Shown: in pieces, positions 42,569 to 50,571 of the stretch
Position numbering within the stretch: position 1 is the first letter of the stretch
Layout: every line of letters begins with the position of its first letter
Assembly (NCBI GenBank): GCA_903834785.1
Contig: CAILKP010000143.1
Span: 1-50,667 of the forward strand
Length of the DNA stretch: 50,667 nt
Direction of reading: 5' to 3'
Origin: an uncultured bacterium
Lineage (GTDB): Bacteria > Planctomycetota > Phycisphaerae > Phycisphaerales > UBA1924
Notes under the pieces: model-generated
What the model was told of the DNA's origin: nothing
The model's input: only the letters and a program-made list of their open reading frames with translations
The model's database searches: none
Program-made: the position numbers and the translations under genes

Positions 42569-43150
42569 ATGGCCGACGGCCCCAAGCTCATTCTCGATGA
42601 CGACTGGAAGAAGAAGCCCGAGCAGCCCGCTGCCGCGGCACCGGCCGGCGCCTCCGCCCCCTCCGCCCCCTCCGCCCCCTCCGGAATCCAGATTGACTCG
42701 GACTGGAAGTCCCAGGCCCAGGCCGAGAAGGAGCGGCTCGCGGCTGATGAGGCCAAGAAGAAGGCCACGGAGCCGGCCCGGGGCGGCCCGAACCAGCTGC
42801 CGCCGGCGGATTTCCTGGAAATGGTCCGCATGCTGACCACGCAGGCCCTGATGTACATGGGTGCCTTCCCCGACCCGGAGACCGGCCGCGCGGTGCTGCA
42901 CCCGGAGATGGCCAAGTTCCAGATCGACATGCTCGGCGTGCTGGAGGCCAAGACCAAGGGCAACCTGACCCCCGAGGAGAAGGAAGAGCTTGAGGGCGTG
43001 CTTCGCGAGCTGCGGCTGCAGTTCGTGCAGGTCATGAAGGCTGTAGAGAAGATGATGGCCGAACGTGCCGCCAAGGGCCAGATGGGTGGTCCCGGCGGTC
43101 CCGCGGGGCCCGCTGGAGGCCCTGGCTTCAAGCTCACCGGCCTGGACTGA
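42569..43150 (+). CDS. DUF1844 domain protein
   Basis: 193 residues from ATG 42569, after AAGGA. The N-terminal 70 residues are a Lys/Pro/Ala linker with a 'SAPSAPSAPSG' repeat encoded by CCTCCGCCC units. The DUF1844 domain (about 85-155) is clear: DFLEMVRMLTTQALMYMGAF, 'AKFQIDMLGVLEAKTKGNLT', 'EEKEELEGVLRELRLQFVQV'. The Gly/Pro-rich tail ends GFKLTGLD. There is no signal peptide. Function of DUF1844 is unknown; it is widespread in Planctomycetes. It lies just upstream of sdhCAB on the same strand (159-base gap). Confidence 0.85.
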   Translation: MADGPKLILDDDWKKKPEQPAAAAPAGASAPSAPSAPSGIQIDSDWKSQAQAEKERLAADEAKKKATEPARGGPNQLPPADFLEMVRMLTTQALMYMGAFPDPETGRAVLHPEMAKFQIDMLGVLEAKTKGNLTPEEKEELEGVLRELRLQFVQVMKAVEKMMAERAAKGQMGGPGGPAGPAGGPGFKLTGLD

Positions 43151-43241
43151 CGCCTTGCCCCGGCGACCTCGCCGGTCGGGAGGGCGGGCAATTCCGCATC
43201 TGTCCTCCCAATCGCCTTGTCAGACTGCAATAATTCCATCC

Positions 43242-43254
43242 TGACAGGAATCAA
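43242..43254 (+). repeat. TGACAGGAATCAA motif before sdhC
   Basis: The 13-mer at 43242-43254 is identical to that at 44189-44201 before sdhA. In both cases ATCTGCCT follows some 30-50 bases later. Confidence 0.6.
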
Positions 43255-43309
43255 GCACCCGTTTGACTCGCTCCTGTCGCATCTGCCTCTTCCGTCAAGG
43301 ACCTGAACC

Positions 43310-44167
43310 GTGACGACCGTTCCTGCCTCTGCCGCCACTGCTGCCGCCCCGGGCTTCTTGGAGAAGCACCACTTCCTGCTGCGTCGCCTGCACTCACTGA
43401 CGGGCATCGTGCCCATCGGCGTGTTCCTGGTCGCCCACCTGGTGACCAACTCGTCACTGGCGTGGGGCAAGTTCGGTCTGCGCGGCGAGCACGCGGAGCT
43501 GGGGCTTCAGGGCGGCGGCGCATACTACTTCCAGAAGGAAGTGGCCTGGATCAACAACGAGGTGCCGCACCTGCTGCTCATCGAGATCACGCTGTGGGCG
43601 GCGATCGCGTTCCACAGCATCTTCGGCGTGTACTACGCCTTGCAGGGCAAGAACAACATTGCCCGGTACAGCTACCAGGGCAACAAGCGTTACGCGCTGC
43701 AGCGCATCAGCGGGTATTTCGGCATCCTGTTTATCTTCTATCACATCGCCACGCTCCGCTGGGGCTGGAGCTTCCTGGTTCCGGGCGGGACGGCGTGGGA
43801 TCACAAGTTTGCCGTCAGCACGCTGGCCACTGCCCTGCGTGGCGGTGAGAGCTTCACCGCCGCCGGGGTTGCGGTTTCGATCTTCTATTTCCTGGGCATC
43901 TCGCTGCTGGTGTTCCACTTTGCCAACGGCATCTGGACCGCGGCGATCACCTGGGGCCTGACCATCTCGCGTCAGGCGCAGGAGCGTTGGGGCTACGTGT
44001 GTGCGGCACTCGGGGCGGGGCTGATGCTGGCGGCGTGGTCCGCGCTGATCGGTGCGCTGGCCATCAGCCCGGCGGATGCCCGCAAGAGCGAGGAGTTGTT
44101 TAACAAGGGCAAGGGAGCGGCCATCGTGGCCCCTGCCGGCCCGAACACCGCTCCGAACATCCGATAA
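43310..44167 (+). CDS. sdhC: Succinate dehydrogenase cytochrome b subunit (SdhC, b558-like)
   Basis: 285 residues from GTG 43310, after AAGGA. It anchors SdhAB and passes electrons to quinone. About five TM helices are predicted: GIVPIGVFLVAHL, 'HLLLIEITLWAAIAFHSIFG', 'ISGYFGILFIFYHIATLRWG', 'AVSIFYFLGISLLVFHFANG' and 'GAGLMLAAWSALIGALAI'. Candidate heme ligands are His in RRLHSL, LVAHL, AFHSIF, FYHIA and VFHFANG; this multi-His single-anchor form is the B-type (diheme, one membrane subunit) found with menaquinone. No SdhD gene follows, which agrees. First gene of sdhCAB. Confidence 0.93.
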   Translation: MTTVPASAATAAAPGFLEKHHFLLRRLHSLTGIVPIGVFLVAHLVTNSSLAWGKFGLRGEHAELGLQGGGAYYFQKEVAWINNEVPHLLLIEITLWAAIAFHSIFGVYYALQGKNNIARYSYQGNKRYALQRISGYFGILFIFYHIATLRWGWSFLVPGGTAWDHKFAVSTLATALRGGESFTAAGVAVSIFYFLGISLLVFHFANGIWTAAITWGLTISRQAQERWGYVCAALGAGLMLAAWSALIGALAISPADARKSEELFNKGKGAAIVAPAGPNTAPNIR

Positions 44168-44188
44168 CTGTTCCTTTGCGTTCCGGTT

Positions 44189-44201
44189 TGACAGGAATCA
44201 A
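44189..44201 (+). repeat. TGACAGGAATCAA motif before sdhA
   Basis: Second exact copy of the 13-mer found before sdhC. Confidence 0.6.
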
Positions 44202-44332
44202 CCATCTAAAACCGGAATCGGCTCCGAATCTCGCGTATCAGATCTGCCTTTGACTTCCCTGTGTTTCGCCTCGCCCTTTTTCGCCGGTCCGCCTCATTTC
44301 GCCCGACCGGCTGACTGATCCAGGAGTTCACC

Positions 44333-46351
44333 ATGGCCTCAGGTTCCACTGACAAGCGTGTCATCGTCATCGGCGGCGGGCTGGCCGGTCTGGCCGCCAC
44401 CGTCCGCATCGCCGAGGCCGGAATCCCCGTTGACCTGTTCTCGCTGGTGCCGGTCAAGCGCTCGCACTCGGTGTGCGCCCAGGGCGGCATCAACGCGTGC
44501 AACGAAGTCTCGCGGCAGCAGGGCTACAGCGAGTACGAGCACTTCGATGAAACCATCTACGGCGGCGACTTCCTGGCCGACCAGCACCCGGTGCTGGAGA
44601 TGGCCAACTGGGCACCCCGCATCATCGACCTGCTTGACAGAATGGGCGTGCCGTTTAACCGCACGGCCGAGGGCAACCGCGACCTGCGTCTGTTCGGCGG
44701 CTCGCTGTTTAAGCGCACCCACTTCGCCGGTGCGACCACCGGTCAGCAGCTGATCTATGCCTTGGATGAGCAGGTCCGCCGGTACGAGTCCGAAGGCCTG
44801 GTTCGCAAGTACGAGTTCTGGGAGTTCCTCTGGCCGGTGCTGACCGATGGCGAGTCGGCCAAGCGGTGCGCGGGCATTGTGGCCCAGGACATGCGGACGA
44901 TGCAGATCCGCTCGTTCCGCTCCGATGCGGTCATCATGGCCACCGGTGGCTGCGGCCTGGTCTTCGGCAAGAGCACCAACTCGGTGATGTGTACGGGTGC
45001 TGCCGCCGCTCGCTGCTTCAAGGCAGGCGTGTTCTACGGCAACCCGGAGATGATCCAGGTTCACCCGACGGCGATCCCCGGCGCCGACAAGCTCCGGCTG
45101 ATGAGCGAATCGGCCCGCGGCGAGGGCGGCCGCGTGTGGGTTCCGGCGATCAAGAACACCGACGGCTCGTGGGGCCCGCACCCGCGCTCGGGCGATGATC
45201 CCAAGACGATCCCGACCAGCGAGCGGTACTACTTCCTGGAAGAGAAGTACCCGGCCTACGGCAACATTGTGCCGCGGGACATTGCCACGCGCGAGATCTT
45301 TGACATCTGCGTGAACCACGGCATGGGCGTGGCCAAGGGCAACCAGGTGTACCTGGACCTGACGCACCGCGATCCGGAGTACCTGACTCGCAAGCTCGAG
45401 GGCATTCTGGAGATCTACGAGAAGTTCGTGGGCGACGACCCGCGCTTCACGCCGATGCGCATCTTCCCCGGTGTGCACTATTCCATGGGCGGGCTGTACA
45501 CGGTGTTCACCAAGGGCCGCTACGAACCGGCCAACCCGCTGGCCAAGCACAAGTCCGGCTCGCGCCCGCCGCTGGGCAGCGAGATCGGCCTTGGCATGCA
45601 GCCGGGCGCAATGAACAACATGATGACCAACATCGAGGGCATTTACGCCTTCGGCGAGGTCAACTTCGCCTACCACGGTGCCAACCGCCTGGGCGCCAAC
45701 GCGCTGCTGAGCTGCATCTTCGACGGCTTGTTCTGCGGCGTGTCGGTGACGAACTACATCCGCGACGGCCTGCCGGGCAAGAAGCCCGCCAGCGGGCTGC
45801 CCGGGAGCGTCTTTGACGAGTTCGTCAACCAGGAGGAGGCCAAGCAGGCCAAACTCCTGTCGACGGTCAAGTCCGGGGCATCGGCGGAGACCAACCCGTA
45901 CGCCATCGGCAAGGAGCTTGGCGACGAAATGACCGCCGCGTGCACGGTGGTGCGCGAGGCGGGGCGTCTGCAGCAGTGCATCGCCAACATCGAGTCGCTC
46001 AAGGGCCGGTTTGCCCGGCTGAACCTGTCGGACTCGGCGGCGTGGACCAACCAGTCGTTGTCCTACACCCGCGCCGTGGGCGACATGCTGTCGCTGGCCG
46101 AGGCCGTGGCCAAGGGCTCGCTGGCCCGCCGCGAGAGCCGCGGTGCGCACTACCGCTCGGACTTCCAGCAGCGCAACGACGCGGAGTTCATGAAGACCAC
46201 GCTGACGAAGTACGACCCGGCGTCCAACTCCGTCTCCGTCGAGTTCGTCTCCATCGATGCCGACCTGATCGCCCCGGCGGTCCGCAACTACGGCAAGAAG
46301 GATGATTCATCGCCCAAGGCGGCTGCAAAGCCTGCACTCTCGGGCGTGTGA
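44333..46351 (+). CDS. sdhA: Succinate dehydrogenase flavoprotein subunit
   Basis: 672 residues from ATG 44333, after CAGGAG. It oxidises succinate to fumarate with covalently bound FAD. The Rossmann FAD motif VIVIGGGLAGLAAT (about 6-19) is followed by the flavin-His segment KRSHSVCAQGGINA and then the active-site regions: 'HFAGATTGQQLIYALDEQVR', 'MIQVHPTAIPGADKLRLMSE', SARGEGGRVW (catalytic Arg), 'FPGVHYSMGGLYT' (catalytic His) and 'YAFGEVNFAYHGANRLGANA'. The length is that of the longer B-type SdhA/FrdA enzymes (E. coli SdhA 588 residues). It fits with the single-anchor SdhC beside it. A 165-base gap separates it from sdhC. Confidence 0.96.
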   Translation: MASGSTDKRVIVIGGGLAGLAATVRIAEAGIPVDLFSLVPVKRSHSVCAQGGINACNEVSRQQGYSEYEHFDETIYGGDFLADQHPVLEMANWAPRIIDLLDRMGVPFNRTAEGNRDLRLFGGSLFKRTHFAGATTGQQLIYALDEQVRRYESEGLVRKYEFWEFLWPVLTDGESAKRCAGIVAQDMRTMQIRSFRSDAVIMATGGCGLVFGKSTNSVMCTGAAAARCFKAGVFYGNPEMIQVHPTAIPGADKLRLMSESARGEGGRVWVPAIKNTDGSWGPHPRSGDDPKTIPTSERYYFLEEKYPAYGNIVPRDIATREIFDICVNHGMGVAKGNQVYLDLTHRDPEYLTRKLEGILEIYEKFVGDDPRFTPMRIFPGVHYSMGGLYTVFTKGRYEPANPLAKHKSGSRPPLGSEIGLGMQPGAMNNMMTNIEGIYAFGEVNFAYHGANRLGANALLSCIFDGLFCGVSVTNYIRDGLPGKKPASGLPGSVFDEFVNQEEAKQAKLLSTVKSGASAETNPYAIGKELGDEMTAACTVVREAGRLQQCIANIESLKGRFARLNLSDSAAWTNQSLSYTRAVGDMLSLAEAVAKGSLARRESRGAHYRSDFQQRNDAEFMKTTLTKYDPASNSVSVEFVSIDADLIAPAVRNYGKKDDSSPKAAAKPALSGV

Positions 46352-46450
46352 GCCGCATCCGCGTCCGGCCGCCGGTTCGAAACACTTCCGAAGTTCCACA
46401 GCGTCACGCAACTCACCTCGCTGTTTTCAACCTGACACATTCGCCTTCCC

Positions 46451-47296
46451 ATGAGCACCCACACTCCAGTCGATCCGGCAGCCATCGCCCGCATGGCCAA
46501 CCGCAAGACCGCCAAGGCCGGCCGCACGGTCATCTTCCGCATCAAGCGCTGCGACGGGCCAGGCAAGCCGTCGTACTGGCAGGACTTCAAGGTCCAGGTC
46601 CCCAAGAACGCCAACGTGATCTCCTGCCTGCAGCAGATCGCACTGAGCCCGGTGACCACCGGCGGCCAGCCCAGCACCCCTGTGGTGTGGGAGTCCGGCT
46701 GTCTTGAGGAGGTCTGCGGTTCATGCACCATGGTCATCAACGGCTCGGTGCGGCAGTCCTGCTCGTGCCTGATTGATGATTACGCCCCCAGCGAGGGCGA
46801 CACGCTGACGCTCGAGCCGATGAGCAAGTTCCCCGTCGTTCGCGACCTGTGGGTGGACCGGGCTCGCCTGTTTAACAACCTCAAGCGCGTGAAGGCCTGG
46901 GTTCCGATCGACGGCACCTACGCCTCGGGCTCCGGCCCCAAGGAGTCACCCGAGGATCAGGAAACCCGCTACGTGCTCTCGACGTGCATGTCCTGCGGCT
47001 GCTGCCTGGAGGCGTGCCCCCAGTTCAACGTGGAGGCCGACGAGAGCAAGTGGAACACGGACTTCATCGGCGCCCACGCCATCAGCCAGGCCCGCCTGTT
47101 TAACATGCACGAGACCGGCAAGCGGCTGGCGGCCGAGCGGCTCGAGGCACTCTCCGGTGCCGGCGGCGTCTCGGACTGCGGCAACGCCCAGAACTGCGTG
47201 AAGGTCTGCCCTAAGCGCATCCCGCTGACTGAGTCCATCGCGGCCATGGGCCGTGCGGTGGTGTTCCACAAGGTCAAGCAGTTCTTTAATCGCTGA
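46451..47296 (+). CDS. sdhB: Succinate dehydrogenase iron-sulfur subunit
   Basis: 281 residues from ATG 46451; no Shine-Dalgarno sequence is seen, so it may rely on readthrough from sdhA. It carries three clusters between FAD and heme/quinone. The [2Fe-2S] ligands are in 'CLEEVCGSCTMVINGSVRQS' plus the following Cys residues. The [4Fe-4S] ligands are in CMSCGCCLEACP, and the third cluster uses those together with 'CGNAQNCVKVCPKRIPL'. The C-terminal part 'ESIAAMGRAVVFHKVKQFFN' is conserved. It is the last gene of sdhCAB and is followed by a strong terminator. Confidence 0.95.
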   Translation: MSTHTPVDPAAIARMANRKTAKAGRTVIFRIKRCDGPGKPSYWQDFKVQVPKNANVISCLQQIALSPVTTGGQPSTPVVWESGCLEEVCGSCTMVINGSVRQSCSCLIDDYAPSEGDTLTLEPMSKFPVVRDLWVDRARLFNNLKRVKAWVPIDGTYASGSGPKESPEDQETRYVLSTCMSCGCCLEACPQFNVEADESKWNTDFIGAHAISQARLFNMHETGKRLAAERLEALSGAGGVSDCGNAQNCVKVCPKRIPLTESIAAMGRAVVFHKVKQFFNR

Positions 47297-47330
47297 GCCG
47301 CTGGATCGAACGCACCGAGTTCTTGCAATC

Positions 47331-47361
47331 AAAAACCCGCCGCACTATGCGGCGGGTTTTT
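47331..47361. terminator. Bidirectional terminator between sdhB and the zinc-ribbon gene
   Basis: AAAAACCCGCCGCA pairs with TGCGGCGGGTTTTT over a 3-base loop, with A-tract on one side and T-tract on the other. It serves sdhB rightward and the leftward gene ending at 47360. Confidence 0.9.
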
Positions 47362-47971
47362 AGTTTCCTGACGTGGCGAGATCGCCACGCCAAGTGGCCT
47401 GCAGCGTGCCACACTCGGGGCAGAGCACCCGGCCCTCGGTATCGCGGGTGGTTGACTGCAGGTCATACCGACACCGCAGGCAGTGCCCCGGAGGCACGAT
47501 GCGGCTAGCCCACCAGGCCGCTGCCGCCCAGATGGCGGTCACCACAATCGCCAAGACCCACATCCGCACCGCGAAGGTGAGCCCTCCGCCCAATACCTGC
47601 CACTGCAGCGGAGCCGAGCCAGGAAACTGCGAGTTGATGGTGGCCCACGCCAGCTTCCGGCTGTTGGCGTCGGCACGCGTCGCATCAAACGACTCAGTGA
47701 GCACCATCATCCGTCGCAGATACACGCCACCCTGACCGAACATGAAGTGTGTCTCGTCTCTGGCCACACGGGGCGTCTGCCCCCCGGTGATGGTCGGCTG
47801 CATGTGCGGCCGCGGCGGCGTCGCGGACATCACGCTCCACTGCACCATTTGCGACAGACCGGTGAGCAACCAAGCAAGCACGACCGCCGCTGGCAGCACC
47901 CACTTGGCGCCCCGCAGAAGCCGCGCGAATCCACCACGTCGCGACATCAACCTTGTTGCGCCGGTACCCAT
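47360..47971 (-). CDS. Two-TM membrane protein with C-terminal zinc ribbon
   Basis: 203 residues from ATG 47971 (an internal ATG at residue 9 is possible). TM1 is about 24-42 (WVLPAAVVLAWLLTGL) and TM2 about 132-156 (MWVLAIVVTAIWAAAAWWAS). The C-terminal zinc ribbon is CLRCRYDLQSTTRDTEGRVL followed by CPEC, with the same CxxCxYxL...CPxCG pattern as the protein at 36237-37337 but at the opposite end. The middle part, likely extracytoplasmic, is not recognisable. Planctomycetes hold many such short proteins; function is unknown. The stop lies in the bidirectional terminator. Confidence 0.75.
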   Translation of the reverse strand: MGTGATRLMSRRGGFARLLRGAKWVLPAAVVLAWLLTGLSQMVQWSVMSATPPRPHMQPTITGGQTPRVARDETHFMFGQGGVYLRRMMVLTESFDATRADANSRKLAWATINSQFPGSAPLQWQVLGGGLTFAVRMWVLAIVVTAIWAAAAWWASRIVPPGHCLRCRYDLQSTTRDTEGRVLCPECGTLQATWRGDLATSGN

Positions 47972-48304
47972 TGATCAAGCGTATCCGAGCACGAAGACCG
48001 ACCAATCGATCGCCGGTGCGGCAGGCCCGGGCGGGTCGCACGTGCGTCGCCTGCCCGGTGGCAGGTTGCCCGGCGGGCCACCGCGCAGCACCCTCGTGAC
48101 GGCCCCCGGATTGGGGCACGAGTTGGGACGAAGTGCTGCTCTGCCCACCAGAGGGGACCACAAGTTACGCACACCACCTGCTGCGACCGTGTCTCATCAG
48201 GCACAGAGCAGCTCCGTTTGAGCCCTGCGCACGCCCGCCGCACGAACTCGCGGTCTCTCATGCCGGTAGAACTCGGAGGTGGGTCAACAAAGAAGGAGTT
48301 CGCG
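47972..48304. other. 333-base divergent intergenic region
   Basis: No gene or known RNA is supported. It should hold the promoters of the leftward zinc-ribbon protein and the HAF-repeat protein. The last bases carry AAGAAGGAG for the HAF gene. Confidence 0.5.
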
Positions 48305-49963
48305 ATGAGCCCTCTGTGCGATGTCGGCGGATCCGGCGGCACCTTCACCAGCAAGGATGCATCGTTGCATCGGGCGGGCAGGGCCGCGGCGGGAGTTCGG
48401 TTGCTTGTCGCGGCCGCGGTGGCCGCCGCGGGCACGGCAGCAAGCGGTCAGTCCATCATCAGCACGGATGTGCCGGCGGGCACCGGGTGGATCACGCCGT
48501 TTACCATCAGCGGGGATGGGATGTGGGGCACGGGGTACGCCAGTAACGCGCACTCCTATCGCTGGACTGCCGCCAGCGGGTTCACGGATCTCGGCATTCG
48601 CGCCGGGACCTACGCAACGCAGGCCCGCTCCATCAGTCACGACGGCTCGGTCATCGTCGGCCAGTCATACCCGCTGAGCGGTCACTTCTACGCGTTCCGC
48701 TGGACCGCGGCGGGTGGCCTGGTGAACCTCGGTGCGCTGCCGGGAGGCGATTTCTCCTACGGCAACGGTGTCAGCGCCAACGGGATGGTCGTCGTCGGAC
48801 AGAGCAACGACAGCACTTCGGTCTATCGCGCCTACCGCTGGTCTGCGGGGGTCATGACTGCCCTGCCCCGCGTCGCCGGCTCCATCAGCGATGCCGAGGC
48901 CTGGGGCACCAACGCCGACGGCTCGGTCGTCGTCGGTCAGGATTACGTCGGCGGCACCGCCTCGGGTTACCGCGGCTTCCGCTGGACCAGTTCGGGCGGC
49001 ACCCAGACACTGCTCCCGCTTGCGGGCCATCGAAGCTCGCGGGCGTTCTGCGTTAGTGCCAACGGTGCCGTCATCGCCGGAGTCAGCAACCTCGTCGGAA
49101 TCGACTTCTCAATCCCGGTGATCTGGAACGCCGCGGGGAACGTTACCGCGCTGTCGATGCCCGCGAACATGACCGAGGCCCAGCCCTCGGCCATCAGCGC
49201 CGACGGATCGGTCATCGGCCTGCTCGCACGCATGAACGGTGACCCGCGAGCCGGGATGTGGACCGCCGCCACCGGCGCCGTTGACCTCAACGCCTATTTG
49301 CCGACGATCGGCGTGGACATGACGGGGTGGGTGCTCACCCGCACGTACGGAGTCAGCGGGGACGGTCGCACGATCGTCGGCGAAGGGGCATACCAGAACC
49401 CGATCGGCGTCTATCACCAGGGCGCGTTCATCCTCTCGCTGGGCTGCACCCTGCCGCCGACGGTGCGCACGCATCCTCACGCTTCGAGCGTGTGCCCCGG
49501 CGACACCGCCACATTCACGGTCTCAGCCAGTGGCACCGGCCCCTTCACGTACTCCTGGCGAGCCGGCGGCACGCCGATCAGCCCGCAGAGCAATCCGTCG
49601 GCCGGCACCGCAACGCTGGTACTCACCGCTGTGCTGCCGGCTGATGTGGCCGCGGGCCCGTATGACTGCATCGTGATGAATCCATGCGGCGATGTGACGA
49701 GCAACGCCGCGGCCCTTGAGCTGGCGGAGCGCTGCTCGCTGGCCGATCTGGTCGGCACCGGCGGCGGGCCGGTCGTCTGCGGCGATTCGACGGTTGACGG
49801 CGCGGACTTCATCGCCTTCATCAACTCGTTTGCCATCGGTGATGCGAGCATTGATCCGCTGGCCGATGTGGCCGGCGCGGGCGATGATGGCCTGGAACCC
49901 GACGGGACCATCGACGGCTCGGACTTCATCGCGTTCATCAACTCTTTCGCCATCGGCTGCTGA
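48305..49963 (+). CDS. Secreted HAF-repeat protein with Ig-like domain and GC-type dockerin
   Basis: 552 residues from ATG 48305, six bases after AAGGAG. The signal segment is at about 30-48, after an unusually long polar N-region. HAF-type extracellular repeats follow about every 45-60 residues, each pairing 'SxDGSVIVGQS'-like and 'AFRWTAAGGLVNLG'-like strands (SISHDGSVIVGQS, GVSANGMVVVGQS, GTNADGSVVVGQD, CVSANGAVIAGVS, AISADGSVIGLL, GVSGDGRTIVGEG), probably a beta-propeller. An Ig-like segment ('SVCPGDTATFTVSASGTGPF', GPYDCIVMNPCG) comes next, then the C-terminal GC dockerin (DSTVDGADFIAFINSF, DGTIDGSDFIAFINSF, ending IGC). It is likely held on the cell surface. Substrate or ligand is unknown. 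Confidence 0.85.
   Translation: MSPLCDVGGSGGTFTSKDASLHRAGRAAAGVRLLVAAAVAAAGTAASGQSIISTDVPAGTGWITPFTISGDGMWGTGYASNAHSYRWTAASGFTDLGIRAGTYATQARSISHDGSVIVGQSYPLSGHFYAFRWTAAGGLVNLGALPGGDFSYGNGVSANGMVVVGQSNDSTSVYRAYRWSAGVMTALPRVAGSISDAEAWGTNADGSVVVGQDYVGGTASGYRGFRWTSSGGTQTLLPLAGHRSSRAFCVSANGAVIAGVSNLVGIDFSIPVIWNAAGNVTALSMPANMTEAQPSAISADGSVIGLLARMNGDPRAGMWTAATGAVDLNAYLPTIGVDMTGWVLTRTYGVSGDGRTIVGEGAYQNPIGVYHQGAFILSLGCTLPPTVRTHPHASSVCPGDTATFTVSASGTGPFTYSWRAGGTPISPQSNPSAGTATLVLTAVLPADVAAGPYDCIVMNPCGDVTSNAAALELAERCSLADLVGTGGGPVVCGDSTVDGADFIAFINSFAIGDASIDPLADVAGAGDDGLEPDGTIDGSDFIAFINSFAIGC
49735..49963 (+). other. GC-type dockerin module (copy 2)
   Basis: Two calcium-loop motifs with FIAFINSFAIG between them and a terminal Gly-Cys; same layout and near-identical core as copy 1 at 22927-23147. 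Confidence 0.75.
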
Positions 49964-49993
49964 ACGCCCCGAGCCGCGGACAACACGCAGACG

Positions 49994-50028
49994 GACACGG
50001 CCCCCGCGAGGATCGCGGGGGCCGTGTC
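49994..50028. terminator. Perfect 16-bp hairpin between convergent genes
   Basis: GACACGGCCCCCGCGA pairs with TCGCGGGGGCCGTGTC over the loop GGA. There is no T-tract; its place between two convergent genes suggests a two-way terminator. Confidence 0.6.
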
Positions 50029-50115
50029 GTGTGGTCGTTCAATGCGTGTCGATCTGGCCGCCGGGGACGCACCGCACTCGCCAGGGCGCGTTCCCCCCCG
50101 CGGCTCAGGCGCGGC

Positions 50116-50571
50116 TCACGCCACGCTCTGGCGAGCGGAACGTGACTCGCGATCGGTCGGCAGAAAACCATTGGGCTCGATGCTGGCCGTCGCCAGCCCC
50201 GCACTCGCCGGGGCTCTGACCACAACATCGCACTTGCCGCCCGGATGCATGCGGCTGAGCCAGACGCCACCGGCGTGCAGCTTGACCCCGTCGGCCCCGT
50301 AGTCGGCCAGACGCAGCGCCTCATCGACGACATAGCAGAACCATCGGTCGCTCACGCATGCCGCACGCCCGTCCATCCCGCTGGTCAACTCATCATCCGG
50401 GGTGCTCAGGCATCGCTCTACAGGAAGTTCGACGACCCACCAGCCGGGCGGAACGCGACGCAGGGCAACGCGACCGCGATCCCAGTCCGTGAAGTCGCCG
50501 ACAAGGTGAACGCACCGAGCGTGCGGGAGGAAGATCCGGAACCGGTACATGTCGCCTACTCGTTCAACCAT
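50116..50571 (-). CDS. Small CBM48/E-set glycogen-binding-like protein
   Basis: 151 residues from ATG 50571. Residues about 8-55 ('YRFRIFLPHARCVHLVGDFT', then DWDRGRVALRRVPPGWWVVE) match the early-set/CBM48 (AMPK beta and isoamylase N-domain) pattern, in which Gly-Asp-Phe-x-x-Trp and the later Trp pair contact alpha-glucans. The second part ('DRWFCYVVDEALRLADYGAD') resembles the end of such domains, and the tail is polar. No catalytic domain is fused, so it may target or regulate glycogen metabolism (inference). There is no signal peptide. It is convergent with the HAF gene. Confidence 0.65.
   Translation of the reverse strand: MVERVGDMYRFRIFLPHARCVHLVGDFTDWDRGRVALRRVPPGWWVVELPVERCLSTPDDELTSGMDGRAACVSDRWFCYVVDEALRLADYGADGVKLHAGGVWLSRMHPGGKCDVVVRAPASAGLATASIEPNGFLPTDRESRSARQSVA

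Noticed and set aside
40813..43470. 885-residue leftward open frame
   Set aside because: Only the part from 42279 down shows protein features; the rest is antisense to the DUF1844 gene and the sdhC start.
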